A stretch of DNA of 64,000 nucleotides. It comes from Timema cristinae (Eukaryota > Arthropoda > Insecta > Phasmatodea > Timematidae). The stretch is from the NCBI GenBank assembly GCA_039000515.1, contig JBCFYV010001001.1, positions 17,124,687 to 17,188,686 on the forward strand, in the 5' to 3' direction. The position numbers were made by a program, and so were the translations under genes. How positions within the stretch are numbered: position 1 is the stretch's first letter; each line of letters opens with the position of its first letter. The notes under the pieces were generated by a model. The model was not told the DNA's origin. It ran no database searches and was given only the letters and a program-made list of their open reading frames with translations. Positions 31,905 through 42,611 of the stretch are shown here, one piece after another.

Positions 31905-32275
31905 TTAAGGTGGGGATGTAGGGAACGCGAGTTAAGATCAGTGTTTTTGTAGTTTTTTATAGCAAAACTATTTTTTGGCCGACATAAATAAAATATTGAT
32001 CCAATAGAAACATATAGTTTAATTTTCTTCATATGGGATATTTAACAGTTCTTGAATATTTGTCATGAGAATTTTACAATTATATTAGACACTTTTTAAA
32101 TGAAGAGAAAAAGTTGTCATTAAATTCCAGGACACCTTTAACAGATATTCAACAAATTGTTGATATCATTATGTTGAGTGGAGCAATATTTTATGTTTTG
32201 GCATAAAAAAAGTTTTGCTATAAAAACTGCAAAAACACTAATTTTAACTGAGGTTCCCAACACTCCCGTCCTAAG
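31905..32275. mobile_element. AT-rich fold-back MITE, copy 3 with clearest arms
   Basis: The left end (AGTTAAGATCAGTGTTTTTG, then TTTTTTATAGCAAAACT) and the right end (complement AGTTAAAATTAGTGTTTTTG, then TTTTTATAGCAAAACT) match over about 75 bp as inverted repeats. The interior shares blocks with 22585-22900. It is non-coding and the transposon superfamily is unknown. Confidence 0.65.
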
Positions 32276-32965
32276 GCGCTAGAACAGTCTAACAGAAATT
32301 TATAAACGCCAGAAACTAAGTAGGTTTATATCGTTACCGAGTGGAGCTGTCAAGCGATATGAGAACAAACAAGGGAAGAGGAAAATATAAATGCCAACAC
32401 AATAATTGTTCTCCTCAGTCCCTTATTAAATTCCATAATTAGATTTATAAAGACCCATTCTACACTCATTAATTTACAGTGACTTTTGAACTTAATGAAC
32501 GACCAAAGTATGTGGATTTTTAGAATTTTCAGAGTGTAGTGTGTAAACTTTTTTTTATATAGGTTCGTAGAGAAGTGTTGTGTTCATTCCAGTAAACACA
32601 AAACTCGTTTAATGGTGAAGATTTTGTTGATATTAACCTAAGCTCAACATCTGATTGGCAATAGCTAAGCTACTTAGACAGCACCCTTAGCTCGCGGTCC
32701 CTTCCATCATTTCTTAAGAGGGAGTGGGTGTGTGTGTGTGTATGCACGTACGTATCTGCGTGTAAAAATGTATATCTGATAATTTGACAAACATGCTCGA
32801 AAAGTGTAAAAAATGTATTGGTGATTTATACATTACATAATTTTACTAATAAATGTTAACTTACAATTTCTAATTCACATTTTCTAGTTGCCATTTTCTT
32901 GGCCTAGTACCTAAATCGAGTATTTTATATCAGCTATTTTTAACCGTGATGAGGATCTTTCTTAC
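32276..32965. other. low-repeat spacer next to the microexon
   Basis: I see no SINE, MITE or tandem repeat, apart from a short (GT)n at about 32730-32742. This lack of repeats over about 0.9 kb (32.3-33.2 kb) is unusual for the window. Confidence 0.5.
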
Positions 32966-32995
32966 CTGTTCGTTGAAGGTCCCCAATGGCGGCAA
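32966..32995 (-). CDS. candidate 30-nt microexon, host gene on minus strand
   Basis: Read on the minus strand, the order is: branch-point-like GTGACTGAT with the branch A at 33022, an uninterrupted pyrimidine-rich run, TTATTTCAG ending at 32996, a 30-nt exon, then CAG|GTAAGAAAG. The donor matches the U1 consensus at 8 of 9 positions and the branch A is 26 nt from the AG, both typical. The exon is a multiple of 3 and open in all three phases: LPPLGTFNEQ, AAIGDLQRT or CRHWGPSTN. Inclusion or skipping would keep the reading frame, as in regulated microexons of neuronal and muscle genes. I do not recognise the gene, and no partner exon is convincing in this window. The splice signals are seen directly, while use as an exon is inference. 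Confidence 0.55.
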
Positions 32996-33025
32996 CTGAA
33001 ATAAAAGAAAGGAGAAAAATATCAG
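32996..33025 (-). promoter_or_regulatory. 3' splice signal: branch point and polypyrimidine tract
   Basis: Minus-strand order: CTGAT (33025-33021), then ATTTTTCTCCTTTCTTTTAT, then TTCAG. This is about 20 nt of near-pure pyrimidine apart from isolated A. It is the strongest splice acceptor I found by eye in the window. Confidence 0.55.
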
Positions 33026-33232
33026 TCACGATAAGTTGGAGTCGGTAAATAGTAGAAAGACAAACAACCTATACCGCTGTTTAACACTTTTTTATTGACA
33101 TTATTATTTCTGTTAATTAACGAGTTATATTGAACACAAGGTTATTCAGGGCACAATCTTTTTAAAAAAAGCCAATAAAAATTACAAACATCCAGTTTTA
33201 TTTTTGTCACCACATCTCACTAGTCACGCTAG

Positions 33233-33525
33233 CCGACCCCCGTGGTGTAGTGGTTAGTTAGTTCATCTGTCTACGAGCCTAGGGGTCCCGGTTCATATCC
33301 CCGGCTGGTACCGAAAGGGGAACTACCCCATCGGTCACCAGGGTTTGGTTGGTTAGGTTTAAGTGTTTCCACCGGTTGCACACCCTCATACCCACTAGCC
33401 TCCACGGAAAGGATGTACGATTAGTACATTCGGGCGTCCCCAGGACGACGGTACATTAGTACTGACTATTTCCAGTACTGGGATACGAATGATGCAGCTC
33501 AGAAGCACAGTATTATATTATTACT
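33233..33525 (+). mobile_element. SINE-D, plus strand
   Basis: A box TGGTGTAGTGG, B box CGGTTCATATCC, body as at 6983-7316 in opposite orientation (CCTCCACGGAAAGGATG, GACGGTACATTAGTACTGAC), and an ATT-like tail (TATTATATTATTAC). Confidence 0.75.
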
Positions 33526-33545
33526 ATCCCAATAATGTGTTAAAA

Positions 33546-33722
33546 ATGAGAGAGGTTGAATTTAGAGGAAGAGCATCCACATTTGCATGAAGGGAGAGTG
33601 GAAAACTATTTAGAACAAAAACTATACCTCAACATAACCGAGCGGGATTTTAGCCCCGATCTCCTCATCAGTCCATTCTGTTGCGAGAGTGACGACATAG
33701 ACCGTACGGGCACCGAAACGTT
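33546..33722 (-). mobile_element. SINE-B2, 3'-truncated or overlapped
   Basis: Body and head are present. The B box complement is mutated (GGGATTTTAGCC). The 3' end is missing, and the copy directly follows SINE-D. Confidence 0.65.
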
Positions 33723-33814
33723 CACACGGTAATGAGTGAAATGTACTGAATTACGTACGGAAGCATCGTCCACGTGTAGGTGGCATGTGTGCTTAAATTG
33801 CCTGATAGCAGTTA

Positions 33815-34040
33815 AAATAACCCACTGGCCGTACGGTCTATGGAGCTACTATCACTGTATCACGGGAAGATCGGGGTTCGAATCTTGGTCGGGTGTACTG
33901 AGGATTCAAAAATGAAATTTCCACTCTCCCTCTATGTAAATGCTGGTACTCTTCCTCTAAATATAACCTTCCTGATCCCTATTATTAGTATATAATCGTA
34001 CAATCTAAACGGGTAGTAAGAAGCGGTGATAAAAAAAAAC
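33815..34040 (+). mobile_element. SINE-B2, full length
   Basis: Head with CCGTACGGTCTATGG, B box GGGGTTCGAATC, body with a small deletion near the 3' end, and an A-rich tail. Confidence 0.75.
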
Positions 34041-34789
34041 TGCTAAAGTAAAATCGATTGTATGGTAGATGACTCGACTTGTAGACTAGTTTGTTTGTGA
34101 AAGTTGAGATGTCGTTTTAAGCATTAGAAATTGCTGCGTTAAAAACAATGTGCTATAATAAACAAAGAAACAAATTCAGGTGAAACTAAACTACAGAAAT
34201 ATTATTTGGTCTTGAAAATCCTTGTTCCGTTTCTTAAAAAAAAAAATCATAGGCGTGCGTACGGGTTGATATTATGATCTATGAGTTTTAAAATACAAAT
34301 TGTATTTATTAAACGCACTAAAACGCCGAATTGACTGATATAAAATTTTCAGAATGTTATAGAAATTAAAGTACACAAAACTAGGGTTATTTTGGAGCAA
34401 GTGTATAAAAAAAACTTAAGAAAGGACCATCCAACCAACAACGTTTAGATTCACTTATGATATTGTACAGTAAACAGGAATTGGCTTCGTCATTTTAATG
34501 TGATGATGTAATTAAAGTCAATAACACCTGGTGAGCATTGCCTCATTATCTAGGACCGGAAGATGAAACTTTAATCTCTTTTGATCAATTTCGTTAAGTT
34601 AATTATGTAAGGACTGTATATGAATTCGTTCCCGTTGTCGGAGTTCGGCTCCATGTTAGTGTACTAATTCAGCCCTGGATATTGTGATGCTCTACATGTT
34701 TTCTAAAGCTGGACGAAAAACCTCAAGTGATGGATAATAAGAAACATCCAAATCCTAACATAACATAATTCTAATTTAAATAAAACCTT
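34041..34789. other. unclassified spacer
   Basis: Nothing recognised beyond AT-rich sequence. Confidence 0.45.
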
Positions 34790-35046
34790 TCCCACTTCGG
34801 TGGCTACTTGGAGCTTACGTGCTACTCTCATGAAGGTTGGACTACCGATGACGAGAAGATCGAGGTTCGAATATCAGTCGGGTGTACTAAGGGTGATTTT
34901 TCCAAACTGGTTTTCCACTCTCTCTAGACACAAATGCGGGTACACTTAATATATATAGCCTTCATAATCCCTAAAACCATTTGTGTAATTAGTACATAAG
35001 CGTATAAACCGAAAGGGTAGTAAGACACGGCTCTATAAAAAAAAAC
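34790..35046 (+). mobile_element. SINE-B2, full length
   Basis: Head with CACTTCGGTGGCTACTTGG, B box GAGGTTCGAATATC, body, 3' end mutated (ACCGAAAGGGTAGTAAGACA), poly-A tail. A short CCTAACCTAACC stretch follows (35053-35064), an arthropod-telomere-like scrap. Confidence 0.75.
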
Positions 35047-36129
35047 TATAACCTAACCTAACCTTTGACGCAACACAATACCAACCTAAAAAGCCTAACC
35101 TAATCTAAGTACAACAAGATCAAAATCTTTGTAAAATGAAAATGAAAGTCTTTATTTAGTTCATGAGGCCGAATTCGTAAGATCTGTGGGCCCTAATTAG
35201 TATTATGACTGGGGCCAAAACGTTGCTGATAAAGGTTTGGTGGGGGCCAATTCATATTTCCTTTTATGTACAGTAGGTACCTCATTTTTTAAAAGTGTTT
35301 CTTTCCTCTGAAGAATACAAATAGTTCATTTTACATGAAATTTGTACTTTCCCTCCCCCCCATTCACTGAGCCATATCTATGGACTTGGGGGTCCCCCTA
35401 TTCTGGGTGAGAATTTAGTATACTTGCACACCCTAATGGACTGCCTACGCTAAAAACATAACATTTTTATCTGGGTTTGAGTTCTGTGAACATGTATAGG
35501 CCCACTTAATTAGTGTGATTATTTTAAATGTCAAATTTAATGAAGCTGACACAAATAAATACAATAAATACAAATTTAAACAAAGCAGAATGCCGTACCA
35601 ACTAAACTTTGAATTCTTATTTCTTGAAATTCAAAAATTAGCCATTCAAATAAAATAAATAATATGCCCAGGCAAAATAAGTACATGAAGGTCTATAAAC
35701 AGAATATAACCTTATTAATTTATGCTACAACCAAACTAAAAAAATATGTAATGCTACTGGTCCATAGATAATTCAAAGGTCTCGTACGTATGATTTGATA
35801 CCACTTGAGCCATCTACCAGCGAACTTACAAACTAAGAAAGTTACGCCGTGGTCGATAGAAATATGGTTAATCCGATTGACCTTATTTACGAACAAAAGT
35901 AACAAAAGCAGCGCTGGCATCGACTTGAACAAGTAAATACAAATTACTACTTCGTTGCCTTCAGGGCAGAAAAAGAAGTTGTATTTAAGAATCTTGGAGG
36001 ACATTGAATTAATTAATGACAATAAATGGAATATTTACATTTACGTTTTATAAACAAACTTTGTAATCACGCCCAATTTGTATAGCTTCAACCAAAAAAT
36101 TTTGTAATGTTTTTTTAAATAATCAACAA
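35047..36129. other. 1.1 kb unclassified sequence
   Basis: About 35345-35420 includes C-rich and GGGGGTCCCCC palindromic sequence, perhaps a transposon fragment. A 100-codon minus frame (35720-36022) starts MSLINSMSSKIL. I recognise no domain in it, it sits in AT-rich sequence, and it lacks splice or promoter context, so I leave it as a chance frame of low priority. Confidence 0.35.
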
Positions 36130-36285
36130 ACCACTTCGATGGCCGCATGGTCTAAGACGCTTCTTTCGCAGTAGATTATACCGGCAATGACGAGGATATC
36201 GAGGTTCGAATCTCGGTCGGGTGTACCGAAGTTGAGCTATCCAAAATGGTTTTTTTCCTCACCCTCTGCATCACTCTGTGTAATT
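36130..36285 (+). mobile_element. SINE-B2, 3'-truncated
   Basis: The head (CCACTTCGATGGCCGCATGG), B box GAGGTTCGAATC and the first part of the body are present. It breaks off at TCCTCACCCTCTGC, 20 bp before a run of about 16 C (36305-36321). Confidence 0.75.
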
Positions 36286-36539
36286 CAATAAATCTTTGGC
36301 GGACCCCCCCCCCCCCCCCCGTCTGATAGTCAACGAAAAAATACTTCTTGGCAAACTCTTAAGGAATGTAGAGTCCTCGGGAGGTTTCACAACTTTAATG
36401 ATAATTAATTTCGACGTGTTATTGCACGGTCCTCGTTTCATGGCCCTCAGTCAACAAACTATTAGTTTGCACATGTACACACCACCCTAACAATCCTACG
36501 AGGGTAGATGGGAGGTTATTTCTAGAACTGTCTCAATAA

Positions 36540-36830
36540 AAATCTGATATGATATATTAATAATAAAGGTCCGGTCGAAAAATTGGACATGCAACAGCGT
36601 GTGATGGAAACAAGTTAGGCGTTCTATGCCAAGGAAAGTGATGCACAACGTGCTAAGGTTTGTCTGACATCCAGTAGAGCTCACTTGAGTGACATTATCT
36701 TCAAAAAGTTAAAAAAGTGTATTATGTAGTTTGCTTTTTATTTAGTTAATGAGTATTTACTTTCCAATATGTGTTATTTTCAAGTTACTAATCATCCAAT
36801 TGTTTTGGGCCCACCCTCCTTGACTCAGAA
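36540..36830 (+). pseudogene. mariner-type transposase C-terminus remnant
   Basis: One frame gives AKVCLTSSRAHLSDIIFKK after DMQQRVMETS and a stop. The upstream portion is split by a frameshift or stop. It is homologous to the minus-strand remnant at 23712-23950. The terminal-repeat side GATGATTAGTAAC is present in inverted form at about 36785-36800. No catalytic motif is included. Confidence 0.55.
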
Positions 36831-36979
36831 ACATGGAGGTGAAGAACAAATCCATGCCGTTTTTTTGGAAAAGCGTAGATACGTATCAAGCATATTTCGA
36901 AAAATACGCCTTTTGAATAGTTTTTTTTCATAGACCAGAGTACAGTACTATGAAAAGTAGCAGCAGACTTCTTTAGTCA
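36831..36979. other. unclassified
   Basis: Short spacer with no feature. Confidence 0.5.
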
Positions 36980-37215
36980 CTCCCACGTCTTAGTATTCGT
37001 TCGAGCCGTAATCATATATTAATACCGCTGATATAAAAGGAATAAGGGGAGTAACATTTCAGAGGAAATGTAATGTGGAAAAGTGGAATAAGAGTGAGAA
37101 GCCCTTTAGGATAAAAACTCCCTAAGTACATTTAATCGGTATTTGTACCCGAATATATTCGTCACCGACAACCAGCCTAACACGACAGAGAAGCGTTAGG
37201 CCATTCAACCACCAA
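36980..37215 (-). mobile_element. SINE-B2, full length, very diverged
   Basis: The shared 3' end survives as CACGTCTTAGTATTCGTTCG (complement). The body has several indels, and the B box is lost (GTATTTGTACCC on the plus strand). It is one of the oldest copies. Confidence 0.55.
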
Positions 37216-37246
37216 TATCACGTGTCATATGGTGTTAAAAAAATCG

Positions 37247-37445
37247 GTGGGCCGGTTTAGAAAAATACCGAGAAAAATACCTCTATAAACTCTATATTTC
37301 TCGTAACGTAATCAGTTATTAGCCCATTTTTATTAACACAATGAGTGTTTGTTTTCTAAAATCTATTTTTTCGGGCTGGATAGAATCAGTCACAGGGCCG
37401 GATCCAGCCCGCGGGCCTTAGGTTGCCGACCACTGTTATAAACGA
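37247..37445. mobile_element. hAT-like terminal remnant
   Basis: GGGCCGGATCCAGCCCGCGGGC then CTTAGGTTGCCGACCACTG is the terminal type of hAT elements (complement CAGTGGTCGGCAACCTAAGG). The other side (GGTGGGCCGGTTTAG) is about 190 bp away. There is no coding. Confidence 0.45.
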
Positions 37446-37589
37446 CACCATACTCCAGTGATATTCGACCTTTTTTATTGTTTTGTTCGCGTACTTACAG
37501 ATATAATTTCTCCTCAACTTTGTAACCTCAAAATTGTTGGTGCATAATGCAAGTTATACATATCCTATAATCTACCTCTAAACTATATT

Positions 37590-37846
37590 AGCCCATTTCG
37601 GTGGCCACATGGTCTAAGGCACTTCTCTAGTAGTAGAATAGACTGCCGATGACATGGAGGTTCGAATATCGATCGGATGTAGTGAGGTTTTTTCCAAAAT
37701 TGTTTTTCCCTCTCCCTCCAAGCAAATTCGGGTATATATTATCTAAATATAACCTTCCTAATTCCTAAAAGCATTAGCATCATTAGTCGCCTACATGTGT
37801 GTATAATCCGAATGGGTACTAAAAAGCGGGGCGCTAAAAAAATGTA
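37590..37846 (+). mobile_element. SINE-B2, full length
   Basis: The head is ATTTCGGTGGCCACATGG, the B box GAGGTTCGAATATC, and 'GACGGGGAGATC' is shortened to GACATGGAGG. The 3' end is diverged (ATCCGAATGGGTACTAAAAAG). Confidence 0.7.
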
Positions 37847-38109
37847 ATCACACTACATTCAAAACAATGTATTAAATAATAGGTTTTAAATAATGTATAT
37901 AATATAAAATATAAATTACGTACTCCCTAAGATATCTTCGCGTACTTCAAGTTGAATACCCCTACTCTGGTGGAAACGAGTTAGGTAAGTTATTTCCTAT
38001 CAGATTAAAATGTATACTCTGTTTAGCCTGAAAGATAGATTCTTCCCTTGAGGATTAACTATCTTAAAAAGCTACGCGAAAGTGGAATCAAACAATGTAA
38101 ACTTCTGTT

Positions 38110-38190
38110 TTAGCACCACTTCTTACTACCCGTTCCGGTTATACGCTGTAAACTTATCTTTCGGGATAAACCGATAGAGGAAGGGTATTA
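38110..38190 (-). mobile_element. SINE-B2 3' part interrupted by a MITE
   Basis: TTAGCACCACTTCTTACTAC to GAGGAAGGG (complement of the 3' end and middle). It stops at the edge of the stem-loop MITE. Confidence 0.55.
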
Positions 38191-38192
38191 AG

Positions 38193-38312
38193 TCTGTTCA
38201 GAGTAGGAATTGTTTTCTGAAAGGCCTTTTTCCCTACCAGAAATCTATTATATAGTAGGATATTGGTAGGAAAAAAAGCCCTTTCAGAGAGTAATTCCTA
38301 CCGTGAATGAAG
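38193..38312. mobile_element. stem-loop MITE M1, copy 1
   Basis: About 120 bp that folds almost completely: GTAGGAATTGTTTTCTGAAAGG, then CCTTTTTCCCTACCA, pairs with the complementary right arm. The loop is AATCTATTATATAGTAGGAT. It is 95% identical by eye to 49840-49957. Both copies lie inside SINE-B2 sequence. Confidence 0.75.
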
Positions 38313-38984
38313 TATATGCAGAAAATATAGCTGTGTGACATTTGGGAAGCACTCACAAAATTACAAACTTAAATACGTGAATTGGTCCTGTCGAGTGCAA
38401 GTCTAAACCTATTTTGTAGGAGGGTGAAAGGCGTGGCGTGGCTTCACAACCAACCAAAGTATCCTTCCGCGCTAACAAGGACATATGGATCACGGAAACC
38501 GTATCTACCAGACAAGTCTTGCAGAAAGATTATACGTTTGGAAATATCAGTTTATCAATATGATCATGTTAAAATCATAAGGAGGTGTGTTAGTAAAAAG
38601 TATAACTTAATCAACATGCGTATATTCTTGAATATAAATGAAAAGGGCCAATCGCCTTAAGAACAAGCCAAAAATCTTGTCCTGAAGTCATGTTTACACC
38701 GACTGGTGGCGACTGGAACCAACCGCAATCAATGTTCGGTTGGGAAAGGCTCGAAGCGGTTCTAGCAAATATCAGGGGTATTTTTAACATTTTGTTTGCG
38801 TGTTCAAGCTGTAGCTTTCATCCTCCTGGTGTATGTGACGTACTCACTGGAGCTAGCACAAAAAAAAATTTAGTCATGGCGGCTTTTTTTTTATTAACTT
38901 GTTCTTTTAAACAAGCGTTGAATTTTCTTTAGCTATTTGTTAATAACATGGTTTATGTATTTTCATTCCAGTACGAAATTTGTA
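38313..38984. other. unclassified, with two chance frames
   Basis: Frames of 92 (38382-38660) and 80 codons (38690-38932) are open on the plus strand. I recognise neither, and the second ends in poly-A/poly-T-coded low complexity. About 38690-38780 is GC-richer (GACTGGTGGCGACTGGAACC) and could belong to a DNA transposon. Confidence 0.3.
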
Positions 38985-39400
38985 TATCCAGCGTGCCTCA
39001 CATGCCAATCAACTCTGTGATACAGTCTGCTCGAAATCGTAAATTTACACGAACACTATTGTACGGGAATCAGTTCTGATTAAACATTAATGGAAATAAA
39101 GAGTTGATAGAATATCTTAATACTGAACATGGTTGAAATATTAAATTTTATTTGGATTAAAAAATGCATTGAAAAGGCCGTTTTTGACCAATTTAGAATG
39201 GCTTCACAGATAAGTGTCGCTTTGTCCCCCATCGTCACCTCAAAAAATTTCGAGTAATCATTCAAATACGAATGCACTGCCCACATTTCTGGCATCCCCC
39301 CCCTCCCCTTTTACTCCCGTGCCTCGCGCGAACCGGGAGCCGAGTTGGGTCTGCAATGATGCACGCACGCTCTTAATGTATTTTCTCAATTTTTATGTTT
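38985..39400 (+). repeat. dispersed repeat R1, copy 2
   Basis: This is the partner of 1838-2310. It lacks about 50 bp in the middle (ACATTGTGCATAAATC to AACAAGAAACT region of copy 1) and carries a C-rich run (about 39294-39308) in place of TTTCTTGG. Confidence 0.6.
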
Positions 39401-39609
39401 ACATTGCAAATACACATTACCTTGAGTGACAAGGGAAGTTTGTAAAAGTTTTTACTGAGATTACTTTTTGTAGCTTCACATGATAGAAAAATAGCAGCTT
39501 ATGCTTAAATAAGCCTTTAATAAAATTAACATACTTTCTTCCTAAGTTATATAGTTTGAAAAAAATCAGCACGACTAGAAAGAAGGATTATAATAGATTG
39601 ATAAACTAA
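39401..39609. other. AT-rich spacer
   Basis: No feature. Confidence 0.5.
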
Positions 39610-39868
39610 ATTTTTTTTTTTTTAGAATTGCGACTTTCTACCCGGTCGGGTTATACGCTTATGTACTAATTACGCCAATGGTTTTAGGAATTATAAAGAA
39701 TATATTCAGAAGAAGTGTACAAGCATTTGCGTGGAGAGTGTGTAAAACTAGTTTTTTTTTAAAAACACCCTCAGTACACCTGACCGAGAATCGAGCCTCT
39801 ATCTCCTCGTCACTGGCAATCTAGTCTATTGCGAGAGTAGCGTTAGAACATGCGGCTACCGAAGCGGG
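39610..39868 (-). mobile_element. SINE-B2, full length
   Basis: Poly-T (A-tail complement), the 3' end with CTACCCGGTCGGG, body, B box complement AGAATCGAGCC, and head ending ACCGAAGCGGG. It directly abuts the M2 MITE. Confidence 0.75.
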
Positions 39869-39876
39869 TGACTGTA

Positions 39877-40088
39877 GTAGCCCCATGGCTTCTTTAGTGC
39901 TGACTGACAGCTTTGAAAAGTTACCAGACCAAATTATGTATCCCTACGCCGAACCATATGATCTGCAAAAACATGTGTTTAGAAGCTGTCCCTTCTGACA
40001 GTCAACATTTAGGTATATACTTAAATGTTGACTGTCATAAGTCAGCTGTGAGCTGTCAGGCAGCACCAAAGAAGCCATGGGGCTACTG
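39877..40088. mobile_element. CAGTAG-ended MITE M2, copy 2
   Basis: The ends GTAGCCCCATGGCTTCTTTA and ...AAGAAGCCATGGGGCTACTG are followed by TA. The interior is the reverse complement of copy 1 (25121-25340): ATTTAGGTATATAC, GACCAAATTATGTATCC. The first two bases of the left end (CA) are lost. Confidence 0.75.
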
Positions 40089-40699
40089 TACAAATAATTA
40101 AACTCTTGTGATATTTGAGATACGTGTTAATCAATTAGGTGGTTAGAAATCATAAAGGGGTTGAAAACCACTGGTAAACCTGTAAGGCACTGAGTTGTTT
40201 AGTATACAATATTGTTGGGGAAGGTTAAGAGTCTAATCAGTGTAGGGCGTTTGGCGCAATCAGGGATTATACTAGCTGAAATACACGGACTAGGGTGTCT
40301 AATGGACGAGAGTTCAGTATATCTACCGTGACCATCCGTACTGTGTTTTTTTGCAGGATAGTATTGTTTTTTGGTTTGATGACCTGTTGTCCTACAAAAC
40401 AGAGGGTATTACACCTATAGGGGTACTGGCTTTTAACCAAGAACTTTCAGAAGTATTTCTTTCTAAAGTTAGGTAAAATAATGTTTAGAATTGAAGAGCA
40501 CTAACGCAAGGAACATCATTCTCGAGTTTTAATTTTTTTTGTTAAGTTTTATCTACAAGTTGTATTTGACAAAAAAATTATGTAAACACGTGCAGTGACA
40601 ATTAATGATTTTTTTTAAACAAAAAGTAAACTGTAATTAAAGTACTGTAATCAATAGGCTGTATTAAATCATATATTCTGATAAAAGGCTGGTTATTTT
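40089..40699. other. AT-rich spacer
   Basis: No gene or classified repeat. Confidence 0.5.
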
Positions 40700-40893
40700 A
40701 TTTAGCATCCCACGACTTACTACACATCCGGCATATAAACATATTTAAACCAATGGGTTTGGGATGATTAAGTTAAAATTTAGAGGAAATATATTCACGC
40801 TTGTGTGGCTAAAACATGAGAAGTCTTATGGGCAAAAACACTTTCAGTACATCTAGCCGGGATTCTAAGCTCCGCCTTCTCGTAATACGCAGT
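40700..40893 (-). mobile_element. SINE-B2, diverged, 5' part missing
   Basis: CATCCCACGACTTACTACAC starts the 3' end. The body follows to the B box (complement CGGGATTCTAAGC) and stops near TTCTCGTAATACG, without the A box. Confidence 0.6.
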
Positions 40894-41419
40894 GTAAACA
40901 AAAAGTTTAGAACTGTTAGAGGAAAGGTTTTATATATCTGAGAATCCCGCTATATTTTCCCCGCCCATACTCCCCCCCTTGAGTGAATCCAGGCAGAAGC
41001 ACAGCCCTCACATAGATGTTTTGACACACACTGTATACTGAGAGCGGTATTATTAGACTAGAGCCACCCTCCCATGACAGCCGAGAGCTCGCTTTACACA
41101 AAATCCTATAAACTTTACTCAGACTTAAAACAAGAAGTAATAGATCGAACAGGCATTTTGTAAGATCGCTGTAAGATGTTTACATCTCGTCGACAAACAA
41201 ACTACCATCTTAGAGAGAGAAAAAAAAAAGCTATTTCCAGGAAGTTTACATATCTGAGGATTATTTTGGAGTTTTATTTTATGAATGAAATAAACCTTTC
41301 ATTGTAATTCGAGTTTTTTTTAAAGGTTTGTGTTAAATTTAGAAAATACTTCACAAACTTCTTACCGAATACAAAAAAAAGGGGGGGGGGGCTTTTTTCT
41401 CTGTACTCCGAGTTTTAGC
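40894..41419. other. unclassified spacer
   Basis: No repeat recognised. Poly-A and poly-G runs at about 41373-41391. Confidence 0.45.
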
Positions 41420-41640
41420 CTGCCACCCATCTTCTGGGATATCCGCATATTTACTAGAAATAGGGATGAAGAAGAAAGCATTTTAGAGGTAATCTAACCA
41501 CAGTTGCGTGGAAGGAGAGTGGAAAACATTTATGAAAAAAACCTCAGTAGACCCGATTGGTATTGGAACCTCGATCTCCCCATCATCAGTAGCACGAGAG
41601 TGACGCCTTAGACTATTGTGCCACTGAAGTGGGTCATATT
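41420..41640 (-). mobile_element. SINE-B2, diverged
   Basis: The 3' end is eroded, the body is recognisable (GGAAGGAGAGTGGAAAAC), B box complement TATTGGAACC, head with GCCACTGAAGTGGG. Confidence 0.65.
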
Positions 41641-41666
41641 ACTAACAGAAGATCGCGGGTAACAAT

Positions 41667-41930
41667 TTATTATTATTATTATTTAGCACCGCGTCTTACT
41701 ACCAGTTCGGGTTATACACTTTAAGTACTAGTTACGCTAATGGATTAGGAATTGGGATGGTTGAATTAGAGGAAGTGAACCCGCATTGGCGGGGAGGGAG
41801 AGTGGAAAACCATTTAGGAAAAGACACCCCCAGTTCACCCAACCGAGATTCGAACCTCGATCTCCCCGTCCTAAGCAGTAGAGCTCAACACGACTAGCGC
41901 GTTAGCCAACTACGCCACCAAGGCGGGTGG
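41667..41930 (-). mobile_element. SINE-B1, full length
   Basis: ATT tail, 3' end (CTACCAGTTCGGG), body, B box complement GATTCGAACC and head ending AACTACGCCACCAAGGCGGG. Possible GGTAACA on both sides. Confidence 0.85.
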
Positions 41931-42611
41931 TAACACTATAACATTTTGTGATGATATTGAGGATCGTTTTAGTAGTTTTTGAAGCTTCAGAACTATCCAA
42001 AATAAATACAATATAAGGATAGTTCCTTTCAAATAGGCGCCGCCCTCAAAGTAAAAATATGTATGTAATAGTATGTTTTAACACCAGTGTGTTGTTTTTT
42101 CACAATTTTTTTTTTCATCTAAGGGAACGCAATGACGATAAAAAAAAAACCATGCAGCCGATCGGGATTTAAGTAGTCATAGTTTATTTACGCCTTCCTC
42201 TAATCTTATAGTCAAATTATCTTAGTTTACTTGAAAAAAAAACACTATTATTTAAGGAAAAAAAATTGTAATAAAAGTAGGGATGTGCGAATAGATATTT
42301 TCCCTTTAGAGTAGAGTTTAAATTAAAACGAGTTTTATAGAGTTCGAATTGTATTTGTACAAGAATCATTTCAAGTTGAATTTTAAGTAATATATCTATA
42401 AATTAGCCACAAATAGGTACAAACATACTTTTTTTTTTTAGAATTACATTTTTTTTTGTGAAAAGATTTATAACCATACTAACTCAAATTTTCGGATAAA
42501 TTTAATATAATAAATTGTCCTTTAAAAATAAAATTAAACAAAAGGAAATATTGATGGACTCTATTTATTATGAAATTATATTTAAAATTGAATACAATTA
42601 ATAAAACTAGG
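41931..42611. other. AT-rich spacer
   Basis: Nothing recognised. Confidence 0.5.

Noticed and set aside
35053..35064. Telomere-type CCTAACCTAACC
   Set aside because: Only two or three units, next to a SINE tail. Too short for an interstitial telomere.
37925..37990. GTAAGT donor at 37984 with a 33-nt open stretch before it
   Set aside because: The upstream AG lacks a pyrimidine tract and the sequence looks like an eroded hAT terminus.
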